Assembly: GCA_012033205.1 (NCBI GenBank)
Contig: JAAUSO010000001.1
Location: 1-64,000 of the forward strand
Reading direction: 5' to 3'
Source: Richelia sp. SL_2_1
GTDB taxonomy: Bacteria > Cyanobacteriota > Cyanobacteriia > Cyanobacteriales > Nostocaceae
Length of the DNA stretch: 64,000 nt
Shown: positions 17,660 to 25,657 of the stretch, piece after piece
Numbering within the stretch: the first letter of the stretch is position 1
Layout of the letters: every line of letters begins with the position of its first letter
The notes under the pieces: model-generated
Database searches by the model: none
The model's input: only the letters and a program-made list of their open reading frames with translations
What the model was told of the DNA's origin: nothing
Position numbers and translations under genes: made by a program

Positions 17660-18069
17660 ACTGTTACATCTTCTTCTAATTCATCTTCAAAGTTACGGTC
17701 TTTTTGTTGTAAAGCTTTACGCAACCAAGGTGGAGGACTTCCTTTAAGAGTTTGCACCAATCGTTCCAAAACATCTTTAATTTCATCTTGCTCGGAACGC
17801 GCTTTTACCGGAGTTACACCCTTTTTAATTAATCGAGCCGCAGCGCTACCTCCAATCGCCGAAACATAAACAATTGTGCAATCTTCTAAGGCTTGAAGTT
17901 TTGGTACTAATTTATCTTCGTTACCATCTTCTTTAAGTTCACCTCCAAAAGAAAGAGTTTCTAAAAACTCATAACCTTGGTCAGAAATTTCATAAACATC
18001 AATCGCTTTTGCCCATCCAAAATGAGCATTAATATGAACGTTATCACTTGTCGTAAAGGCAATTTTCAT
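17656..18069 (-). CDS. nifX: NifX, FeMo-cofactor precursor carrier
   Basis: 137 residues with the dinitrogenase iron-molybdenum cofactor-binding fold: MKIAFTTSDNVHINAHFGWAKAIDVYEI at the start (His residues likely to contact the cluster) and VYVSAIGGSAAARLIKKGVTPVKA in the second half. NifX carries NifB-co or the VK-cluster between NifB and the NifEN scaffold. Located directly after nifN, with an STRR tract between, and overlapping the NifX-associated gene. Confidence 0.93.
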   Translation of the reverse strand: MKIAFTTSDNVHINAHFGWAKAIDVYEISDQGYEFLETLSFGGELKEDGNEDKLVPKLQALEDCTIVYVSAIGGSAAARLIKKGVTPVKARSEQDEIKDVLERLVQTLKGSPPPWLRKALQQKDRNFEDELEEDVTV

Positions 18070-18084
18070 GTTTATTAGTCCTAT

Positions 18085-18180
18085 GGAAAGGTCAAAGGTT
18101 AGAGGTTAAAGGTTAGAGGTCAAAGGTTAGAGGTTAGAGGTCAAAGGTCAAAGGTTAGAGGTCAAAGGTCAAAGGTTAAA
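18085..18180. repeat. STRR tract between nifN and nifX
   Basis: AGGTTAAA/AGGTCAAA/AGGTTAGA heptads, about 13 units. Confidence 0.9.
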
Positions 18181-18236
18181 AATTAAAATTTAATTACTCC
18201 TAACTCCTTACTTCTTACTCCTTACTTCTTACTCTT

Positions 18237-19541
18237 TTAATGCTTTACACTCATTTCCTCTTGCTCTAAGAAAATATTGCCAATGTCAAACATAATTTGC
18301 ATTGTTCCTCGATAGCCAACCTTAGTAAATTGACCAATACCTAAACGGTCAAAAATAGGAATACCTTGGCGATAAAGAGGAATATTTAGGCTTCGAGCTA
18401 TTGTCGCTACCTGAGAGTTACCAATTAATAAGTCAGAACCCACTGCAACTTGTTCAAAATCTTCCAAGTCACCAATAATCACTTTTTCTAGGGGAAGTTT
18501 TTCTAAGTTAGGAGAACGTGTAGTTGTGACTGCTGATTGAATTTCTGCTCCCATTGATTGCAAAAAGTTAACTGTTGACCATAGCAAATCTGGTTCTAAC
18601 GCTAAGGATACCTGCTTGCGACCAAAGAAAAAGTGAGTGTCGAGCATCGCGTCTTGTAATTGACGACGTTGACGACGATATTTTTCGGGAACTCTAACAC
18701 CACTAATGTCTGATAATGCTTGTAAAAAGTTATCTACAGCATCCAATCCAGTCATTTCCCCAAACAATTCATAGGGAATTGTAAATCTTTGATCCAATAT
18801 TTCCGCAGCACCCCGCATACTCTCACCGATCGCGATCGTAAAAGCTGAACTGCCCATTTTACGCAGTTGTGCCAAAGTTGTACCACCACCTGTTATCGGA
18901 CTATAAGAATCATCTAGATGACCATCTAAGGAGGCGGAAAGGTCGGGTACAACAATCGGAATTAATCCAAAAGCAGTAACAATTTCTTTAATTTCTTGTA
19001 AATCCCCTGGGGTAAAAGCTGAACTTATCAATAGATTTATCTGTTGCGGTCTAATTTCACCTTTTTGGGGAAGTTGTTTAACCATGCTTTCCACGGCTGC
19101 GGCATATCCATCTTGTAATGCTCCTTTAAAGTCTGGTGAGGAGACTAACAAAATTGGTAATTCGTTTAAATGGGGATGATTTATCCGAAAATCTCTGAGG
19201 ATTGCTTCCATATCATCCCCTCTAGTTTCCGTTAGTCCGGTGGTACACAGACCAATAATTTCAGGTTTTACTTTTTCTACTAGAGTCAGAATTGCCTGTT
19301 CAACGTTATCCTCTCCACCCAAAATAGTCGAGACTTCGGTCATTGCAGTAGTTGAAAGAGGAATGCTTTCACGAAAATGCCGCACCAATACCACTTTTAC
19401 GAAAGCGGTACATCCTTGTGAGCCGTGCAAAAGCGGTATCATACCTTTCAATCCTAGAAAGGCTAAAGCCGCACCTAATGTTTGACTTTGTTTGAGAGGA
19501 TTTACTATAACTGGTTTATTTGGAATCGCGACAATAGCCAT
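18237..19541 (-). CDS. nifN: Nitrogenase cofactor scaffold subunit NifN
   Basis: 434 residues, full length for NifN. The N-terminus NPLKQSQTLGAALAFLG and LLHGSQGCTAF carries the conserved cluster ligand Cys44. Further family features are GLCTTGLTETRGDD and LGIGQFTKVGYRGTMQIMFDIGN near the C-terminus. With NifE it forms the α2β2 scaffold on which FeMo-cofactor is completed. The partner gene nifE is split in this window, so NifEN could be made only if nifE is repaired or another copy exists. Confidence 0.95.
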   Translation of the reverse strand: MAIVAIPNKPVIVNPLKQSQTLGAALAFLGLKGMIPLLHGSQGCTAFVKVVLVRHFRESIPLSTTAMTEVSTILGGEDNVEQAILTLVEKVKPEIIGLCTTGLTETRGDDMEAILRDFRINHPHLNELPILLVSSPDFKGALQDGYAAAVESMVKQLPQKGEIRPQQINLLISSAFTPGDLQEIKEIVTAFGLIPIVVPDLSASLDGHLDDSYSPITGGGTTLAQLRKMGSSAFTIAIGESMRGAAEILDQRFTIPYELFGEMTGLDAVDNFLQALSDISGVRVPEKYRRQRRQLQDAMLDTHFFFGRKQVSLALEPDLLWSTVNFLQSMGAEIQSAVTTTRSPNLEKLPLEKVIIGDLEDFEQVAVGSDLLIGNSQVATIARSLNIPLYRQGIPIFDRLGIGQFTKVGYRGTMQIMFDIGNIFLEQEEMSVKH

Positions 19542-19544
19542 TGT

Positions 19545-19636
19545 TAAAGGTTAAAGGTAAGAGGTTAAAGGTTAAAGGTTAAAGGTTAAAGGTTAAAGGT
19601 CAAAGGTCAAAGGTTAAAGGTTAAAGGTTAAAGGTC
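19545..19636. repeat. STRR tract between nifE and nifN
   Basis: About a dozen AGGTTAA heptads, the cleanest array in the window. Confidence 0.92.
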
Positions 19637-19657
19637 TTAACTCCTAACTCCTAACTC

Positions 19658-20490
19658 CTAACTGATTTCCATATCCCAGGGGGCAGGCTGTCGTACTTGC
19701 TGCCAAACTGGACTGTACAAAGCTTCATCTAGTTCTCGTGCCATGTTCACCATTCCCTCATACCCTGCATAGGCGTGATGACGCTCTTGGTTGATGTCTA
19801 GAAAAGGTATTCTCGCTTTGAGCGCGGTGTATTGATTACGACCACCTGCAATCAGCATATCGGCATTAGTTTCACCAATTACTCTAATCAATTCCTGGGG
19901 GTTTCCTTTGGACATGGTGATACCATCTTTACCTAGCAAATCTTTGATTCTGGCTTTATCCTCTTCGGTGCTTTTCTTGGTGCTTGTGGCTACCACTTCC
20001 ATTCCTAAGTCTTTTGCTGCTGAAATAATTGACCAGCTTTTTACCCCTCCAGTATAAAGTACAACTCGCTTGCCTTTTAATCTGGCTCTGTAGGGTGCTA
20101 ATTTTTCGTCTAATTTGGCAGTTTCTTCTGCAATCAATTTTTCAGTCCGTTGTTGTAAATCCTCATCTCCTAATTTTGCTGCTACGTTTCTTAAAAAGCG
20201 ATTCATATCGGCAACACCGTAAAAAGACTCTTCAATATATGGAATACCGTAACGCTCCTCCATTTTTCGTGCCATGTTAATTAAAGCTTTGGAGCAAATC
20301 ATTACGTTTAATTTGGCACGATGAGCGTAGCATACTTCTTGATAACGAGCGTCTCCCGTAATTTTACTTAAAACACGAACTCCTAATTTTTCTAAGATCG
20401 GCGTAACGTTCCACATTTCGCCGGCGATATTATATTCACCAATTAGATTAATATCTAAGGGTGTTGTATACTCCGGTTCACTAAAACGCT
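19658..20490 (-). CDS. nifE: NifE, 3' part only (interrupted or truncated gene)
   Basis: This encodes the C-terminal ~277 residues of the FeMo-cofactor scaffold subunit NifE (family length about 480). NifE sequence begins at [20 protein letters not shown], continues through [21 protein letters not shown] and ends near PAPWDMEIS. Immediately upstream (about 20,485-20,515, minus strand) the sequence stops resembling NifE; the open frame there starts only at a chance TTG. The missing N-terminal half, including the cluster-binding Cys and the GGCAFDGA-type region, is nowhere in the following 43 kb. The gene is cut inside a conserved segment, as happens at programmed excision elements in heterocystous cyanobacteria. 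Confidence 0.9.
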
Positions 20491-20572
20491 TACAATAACA
20501 ATAAATTGTAAACAATTACCGAATGGCACTCTTGTCAGTAGAGGAATTTAAATTAAACAAGCGTGCCATTCA

Positions 20573-20612
20573 CCCATTACCAATTACCAATTACCAATTA
20601 CCAATTACCCAT
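20573..20612. repeat. STRR tract near the nifE break
   Basis: Five CCAATTA/CCCATTA heptads about 90 bp beyond the point where nifE homology ends. Confidence 0.85.
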
Positions 20613-20687
20613 AATGTATAATCTGCATAAATACCTTCTGCCAATACCCATATAAAAAGTAGCATTGTTTAAAAAAACATATTTGGC

Positions 20688-22154
20688 ATGAATGGTAGAG
20701 TAATTATGAATACCTTATCAAGATATTGGAAAATTTGGCGAATTAATCCGGCGGCGGAAAATTTAGGGTATAAACAAATTCCAGTGACCGTTGCTCAAGA
20801 TTTTGTCAATAATCAAATTGATGATGTTACAAATAATCAGACTCAAAATGTTTTGTTGTCGTGTTTTCACGCAGAATACTCTGAAATGAATAAGCTTAAT
20901 AGCGCTAGAGCAGGTCTTTGTCTTAGATGCTATGTTTCCGAACCGATATTAAAGCAATGTAAAAAAATAGCTTCTTTATTCAGTGGTGAAAAGCAATTTA
21001 CTTATCGTGATTTATTACCGTTTGTTCTCAATGATGATGGACAAAAACTAATTGTTTTAGATCAAGATGGAAAAACACAACTTATGATAGATGACAATTA
21101 TCAAATTAAGCCCTCTAGTTATAAATTATTTTCAGTCACAGTATTGCAAACATTTAATGCTGAGCTACAATCTGGGATGAGCTTGGATAATTGGGCATAT
21201 TTGCAAACCAAACAAAATCCTGAGTTGAAGAAGTTTTTGTCAGAGTTCGGTTTTCAGCATTTGAGCGATTGGGCTTTATTAAATCGAACTGGAATCAAAC
21301 AACTGGAACGATTATCAATTCAAGAGTGCTATATTATCAAAGCCTTTCATGCTGTTTACCGTCGAGACAGACAGCAGAAACAAATCAAGGGAGCCAAAAA
21401 ATGTCCCGAGCCAACTAATGCTCAATTGCAAGAAATGTTAAATTACTTACAACAGCATCAAGTTTTGATTAATACTCCAGTACAGTTGATCAAAGAACTT
21501 CAGCAAATTGTGCAACAGCTAAGAAAGTACGATATTTGGAGTTCCAGAGAATCTTTAGATATATATGATTCTGAAAGTGGTAATTATGTACCGAGACCAG
21601 ATTTACCTAGTTCATCCGTTGATTTAGTTGCTGTAGAAGAACAAGAATTTTTACAGTTTTTAAAACAGCATCTTGATACGACTTTGACTCAAACAATTAA
21701 GCAAGAAGTAGAAGCTAATATTGACAAATTACAAAAAAGTAAAAAATATGCGCCTTTTGCTCAAAAATATATTCAGGGATTGGAATTGTACTATTATAAA
21801 GCAATGTCTTTAAAAGAGATTACTCCTAAGTTAGGAATGACAAGTTGGGACCAAGCTAGACGAATTTTAAATCCTGGAGAACTTTTATCCAAAGTGCGTG
21901 CTAAAACGGTAGAACAGATGTTAGAAAGTGTTTTGAAAAAAGCCGCAGAAACAGGTTTAACTAAAATTCCACCAGAAGCAAATTATTTGATAGCTTTAAC
22001 AGAACAAATTGAATTTTATGTTGATGGAGAAATCTTTCAAGAAGCTGCGGAAGAAATTAGATCCGGGAAAAATCGGAATATGACTAGTGTATATGCTCAA
22101 GCTATTCGTTGTTATATTCAAGAATCTAGCTCAAATTGTCTCTCTATTGGCTAA
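20688..22154 (+). CDS. Cyanobacterial protein with sigma-region-4-like helix-turn-helix
   Basis: 488 residues, soluble. An alternative ATG at 20706 would shorten it by six residues. The N-terminal half has paired Cys/His residues (LLSCFHAEYSEMNKL, AGLCLRCYVSE). The middle is Gln-rich with the proline-containing insert DSESGNYVPRPDLP. Around residues 385-415, MSLKEITPKLGMTSWDQARR has the spacing of a helix-turn-helix like sigma-70 region 4. Genes of this type often precede a DUF1822 gene in cyanobacteria, as here. It may be a sigma-like or anti-sigma-like regulator, but no complete sigma factor domains are visible. It is the first gene after the nifE break. Confidence 0.6.
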   Translation: MNGRVIMNTLSRYWKIWRINPAAENLGYKQIPVTVAQDFVNNQIDDVTNNQTQNVLLSCFHAEYSEMNKLNSARAGLCLRCYVSEPILKQCKKIASLFSGEKQFTYRDLLPFVLNDDGQKLIVLDQDGKTQLMIDDNYQIKPSSYKLFSVTVLQTFNAELQSGMSLDNWAYLQTKQNPELKKFLSEFGFQHLSDWALLNRTGIKQLERLSIQECYIIKAFHAVYRRDRQQKQIKGAKKCPEPTNAQLQEMLNYLQQHQVLINTPVQLIKELQQIVQQLRKYDIWSSRESLDIYDSESGNYVPRPDLPSSSVDLVAVEEQEFLQFLKQHLDTTLTQTIKQEVEANIDKLQKSKKYAPFAQKYIQGLELYYYKAMSLKEITPKLGMTSWDQARRILNPGELLSKVRAKTVEQMLESVLKKAAETGLTKIPPEANYLIALTEQIEFYVDGEIFQEAAEEIRSGKNRNMTSVYAQAIRCYIQESSSNCLSIG

Positions 22155-22222
22155 TTTTTCTTGTTATTACTTCTTATTCTGCCAAAAGATTACCGAATCG
22201 AGAGGACTCTCAGCAGGGGGTA

Positions 22223-22247
22223 GGGAGCAAGACATTGCCTTGCTCCC
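22223..22247. terminator. Hairpin between the sigma-like gene and the DUF1822 gene
   Basis: Perfect 9-bp stem GGGAGCAAG/CTTGCTCCC with a 7-nt loop and no T tract. It could be a processing or attenuation hairpin rather than a full terminator. Confidence 0.5.
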
Positions 22248-22337
22248 GCTTCCCTCGCCATAAACCAAATCAATCGTCATCAACTGCATAAGCCCTGTTT
22301 GCTCACATCTATTTACCTTCGTAGGGGAGGTAAAATC

Positions 22338-23429
22338 ATGCCTAATTCAATTTATTCTCAAGATTTAAGACTTTTGTTACCAGAAACCGTCTGGTTGGAA
22401 CAGGAACATTTTTTGTTGGCAAACCAAATCAGTTCTTCGCAGATAACTAATGCTACTGATGCTTGGCAGGTTTACCTTAACACATTAGCTCTAATTGCCT
22501 TAGAAGTTTGGTTACAGGAACGTTTACCGAATCAAGTAGTTCTAAGGGATATTAATTTTATTGCTACTGCTGGAAATCTCACAGTAGATGAGTATAAATT
22601 TTGCGCGATCGCAACTGAACATTTGCTTTCGGAGACTGTTATGATACCACAACAGTTAATTACAAATCCAGAATTGTCGGCTCATTTTTACGTGGTACTT
22701 GAGGTATTGGAAGAGCAGGAAGAAGTTTTAGTTAGAGGGTTTTTATCTCATAATAAGTTAGTTGAAGTTAAAAGTAATTTAGAATTGTCTATCAGTGACG
22801 GTTGTTATCAAGTACCGCTGAGTTTATTTGATATTGAACCAAACCATCTATTACTCTATCAGCATTATGTGCAAGCAGCAGAATTTGCTGTACCTATAGT
22901 TAAAAATGAAGTTACTCAAGTTAGTGAAAATATCTCAAAAATCTTACATTCAACTACTACTAAATTAAGTCAATGGTTACAAGGGGTAGTTGATGAAGGT
23001 TGGCAAACAATAGATTCGATTTATAATCCAGAATTGAATTTAGCTTTTAGTACTAGAAATATTGATAAAGATACTAAAAGAGCGAAAATTATTGACTTAG
23101 GTATAGATTTGGGTAATCAAAAGGTTACGTTGTTGTTAAATATATCTCCCGTCACATTTTCTGCTGTTGATTCTAATATTAACAATAGTGAAAATCAAGA
23201 TAAAATTAGTGTTTTAGCTCAACTATATCCTATGAGTGGAGAAAGATTTTTACCGCACAATATCAAATTAATTTTGCTGTCTAAAGCTGGTAAAGTCCTT
23301 CAAGAAGTTACTTCAAGAATTCAAGATAATTATATTCAATTAAAACCTTTTAAAGGAGAAGCGGGGAAAAAGTTTAGTATTCAAATTAGTTTGGGAGATA
23401 TCAGCATTAAGGAGGATTTTGAATTCTAA
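22338..23429 (+). CDS. DUF1822 family protein
   Basis: 363 residues from the ATG at 22338, which follows AGGGGAGG. A longer frame to 22299 lacks a site. The N-terminus reads LLLPETVWLEQEHF and WQVYLNTLALIALEVWLQERLP, the hallmark of DUF1822. A hydrophilic linker follows, then a C-terminal β-rich module (ISVLAQLYPMSGERFLPHNIKLILL and LKPFKGEAGKKFSIQISLGD) of the kind also seen in CHAT/CHASE2-linked proteins. The function is unknown; the family usually occurs with a sigma-like gene, a CHASE2 protein and a DUF928 protein. Relatives of the last two are at 62.6-64 kb. Confidence 0.8.
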   Translation: MPNSIYSQDLRLLLPETVWLEQEHFLLANQISSSQITNATDAWQVYLNTLALIALEVWLQERLPNQVVLRDINFIATAGNLTVDEYKFCAIATEHLLSETVMIPQQLITNPELSAHFYVVLEVLEEQEEVLVRGFLSHNKLVEVKSNLELSISDGCYQVPLSLFDIEPNHLLLYQHYVQAAEFAVPIVKNEVTQVSENISKILHSTTTKLSQWLQGVVDEGWQTIDSIYNPELNLAFSTRNIDKDTKRAKIIDLGIDLGNQKVTLLLNISPVTFSAVDSNINNSENQDKISVLAQLYPMSGERFLPHNIKLILLSKAGKVLQEVTSRIQDNYIQLKPFKGEAGKKFSIQISLGDISIKEDFEF

Positions 23430-24242
23430 TTAAATAGAAGGCTTTTGTAAAACATAGCAGAAATATTCTAACTCTCCATTTTGAAAACCTTGATAAATTG
23501 GAGTATTTTGACATCCAGAAAACCAAGTCGCTAATGTTTGAAAATACTTAGAAATATCTTGGTTAATAATAGATAATTTACGTTCATTATCTAAATCCAT
23601 AGCTTTGAGAACGTTTTGAGTAATTATCTCAGATTTGACAATTTTGAACCCAGATGATTCTAGAGATTTTTTAATATCATCTAAAACCTTTTTTTCTCTA
23701 AAGTCTGCAAATAAAAAATAACCGTCCGGACGAATTACCCTAAAGGCTTCAGCAAAAAATTTTTCGATCGCAGCATAGCAATGAGATGATTCTACATTGA
23801 TCACAATATCAAACAAACGGTCTTCAAATGGTAATAGTTCTGCATCTCCTATCCGAAAAGTGAGTTCTGGAATCAGATGATGCTTTTGACAAAATGCAAT
23901 ATTTTTTTTAGAGAAGTCAACCCCTGTCATCGTTTTTGGCTGTAAATAGCGCTTAATATATGAAGAGCCACCACCACGGCCGCATCCTACTTCGAGAACA
24001 TCTAATCCTTTTAAAGGAACAGCATTGGCAACATGATCGTAAAGTTGAGCGCAATAAATTTCTTTTTGCTCGTCATGATTTAATTCTAAAAGCTTGATAT
24101 CAGGAGACAAATCCATATACCCATAATTCATAAAAGTGACTCGATTATCTGTAAGCTTTGATGTCAATAAGTTGTACCATTTTTGCCAAATAATTTTTTT
24201 AAAGCGAGAATTTACTAAGTATGTCAGAAAAATTTGCAGCAT
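23430..24242 (-). CDS. SAM-dependent methyltransferase
   Basis: 270 residues, class I Rossmann methyltransferase. Motif I is LDVLEVGCGRGGGSSYI (residues ~79-95), followed by the acidic motif VDFSKKN, GDAELLPFEDRLFDIV and a motif near FRVIRPDGYFLFADF. The N-terminal FMNYGYMDLSP resembles methyltransferases of the phthiotriol/sterol type that act on lipids or polyketides; the substrate cannot be told from sequence. It abuts the convergent DUF1822 gene with no spacer. A Gly triplet in motif I is typical of this subfamily. Confidence 0.8.
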   Translation of the reverse strand: MLQIFLTYLVNSRFKKIIWQKWYNLLTSKLTDNRVTFMNYGYMDLSPDIKLLELNHDEQKEIYCAQLYDHVANAVPLKGLDVLEVGCGRGGGSSYIKRYLQPKTMTGVDFSKKNIAFCQKHHLIPELTFRIGDAELLPFEDRLFDIVINVESSHCYAAIEKFFAEAFRVIRPDGYFLFADFREKKVLDDIKKSLESSGFKIVKSEIITQNVLKAMDLDNERKLSIINQDISKYFQTLATWFSGCQNTPIYQGFQNGELEYFCYVLQKPSI

Positions 24243-24486
24243 TTTATTTACCTTTACTCTAAGTATTAACTTTAACCATTTATCATCGACTGCATTCCGA
24301 TATTGATTTTACAACTAATATTGCATTCGCACTCAAATCTCTTAATCAAGCTTACATAGTTGAGGTTTGGTTTGGCTTACTTAATTTCACCTGCATAATT
24401 TATATAAAACTTAAAACTGCATAAGTTGATTTTGCTGGCACCCATAAATAAGCAGGGATTGACATATACCTAAAAACCCAAATTAT

Positions 24487-25476
24487 ATGTATGTGACTAT
24501 GAAAAAAATTTTAATATTATCGGCGAATCCCAAGAATACTAATCAGTTACGCTTGGATGAAGAGGTGCGGGAAATAAAAACAGCATTAAAACTCAGCAAA
24601 AATCGCGAACAGTTTGAAATTGTTACTGAGTCGGCGTTACGTGTAAACGATTTACGGCGATCGCTCTTAGAGCATCTACCCCATATCGTTCATTTTAGCG
24701 GGCATGGTGCGGGAAGCGATGGTTTAGCGTTGGAGAACAAGTTAGGACAAATGCAGCTTGTTAGTAGCGAATCTTTGGCTGAGTTATTTGAATTGTTTGA
24801 GGAGCTAATTGAATGTGTTGTGCTGAATGCTTGTTACAGCGAAGTGCAAGCTGAGTCTATTTATCAACATATTGATTGCGTAATTGGGATGAATCGGGCA
24901 ATTGGAGATATAGCTGCAATCGAATTTGCTACGGGTTTTTATGATGCTTTAGCGGCTGGGAGGAGTTACCGAGATGCGTTTGAATTTGGTTGTGGAGCTA
25001 TTGATTTGCAGGGGATTCCTGAGTCAAAAACGCCACAAATTAAAGCCAGAAAAAATCTATATGCTTTGACAAAAGAGACATTAGATAAATCAAAAATAAC
25101 CGTGGAATCTACAGCAATGACACAACCAAAATATGCTGAATCTAACAGCGGTATTTCCCAAGGTATTAGCGGTGGGACAATGTACGGCGGGATGATAGCG
25201 TCACAGGGAAGCAATAACCAGCAAAATATGACTAATGCTCAAAATATAAATACACCGGAGCAACAGCAAGAACTCGTAGAAACGGCAAATGAGATTAAAA
25301 TACTTTTACAACGGTTAGAGCAAGAAAATCCAAGTAAAACTCATTCCCAAAAAATGATGGTTGTTGCTCAAGCTGTGGAAGAAATTGAAAATAATCCCAC
25401 GTTAAAAGCGCGTGTTGTTGGTGCATTAAAAGTAGCAGGAAGGGAATCTTTCAAGGAGTCAATCAATCATCCTTAG
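24487..25476 (+). CDS. CHAT-domain caspase-like protein with a Gly/Asn/Gln-rich linker (effector candidate)
   Basis: 329 residues. Residues 1-185 form a CHAT domain: KKILILSANPKNTNQLRLDEE at the start, the catalytic His in HIVHFSGHGAG (H73) and the catalytic Cys in VVLNACYSE (C116). Residues 220-246 form a linker, NSGISQGISGG then GGMIASQGSNNQQ, which matches the N-terminus of the next protein without gaps (12 of 27 identical). The C-terminal ~75 residues are helical (NPSKTHSQKMMVVAQAVEEIENNPTLKARV), a tail common in cyanobacterial death-domain-like adaptors. It lies 181 bp upstream of the STAND protein on the same strand, so it is probably the protease effector of that receptor. Confidence 0.85.
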   Translation: MYVTMKKILILSANPKNTNQLRLDEEVREIKTALKLSKNREQFEIVTESALRVNDLRRSLLEHLPHIVHFSGHGAGSDGLALENKLGQMQLVSSESLAELFELFEELIECVVLNACYSEVQAESIYQHIDCVIGMNRAIGDIAAIEFATGFYDALAAGRSYRDAFEFGCGAIDLQGIPESKTPQIKARKNLYALTKETLDKSKITVESTAMTQPKYAESNSGISQGISGGTMYGGMIASQGSNNQQNMTNAQNINTPEQQQELVETANEIKILLQRLEQENPSKTHSQKMMVVAQAVEEIENNPTLKARVVGALKVAGRESFKESINHP

Positions 25477-25657
25477 TGAATATTTTTATGGCTGCTATTG
25501 ATGGTTGGCTTTAATATTGTTTATCTCGTTCCTATGCTCTGTATGGGAATACATTCATTGAGGCACAATCTTGTGCTTTAAGACAAGCAAGAGGCGGAAC
25601 CTCGTAATATTACTATACAGAGCATGGTAACAATAATTTAATTATCAGGAAAAAATT

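Noticed and set aside
18085-19636. Regular repeats between nif genes that could look like a CRISPR array
   Set aside because: Units are seven bases and contiguous, with no unique spacers and no cas genes; they are STRR tracts.
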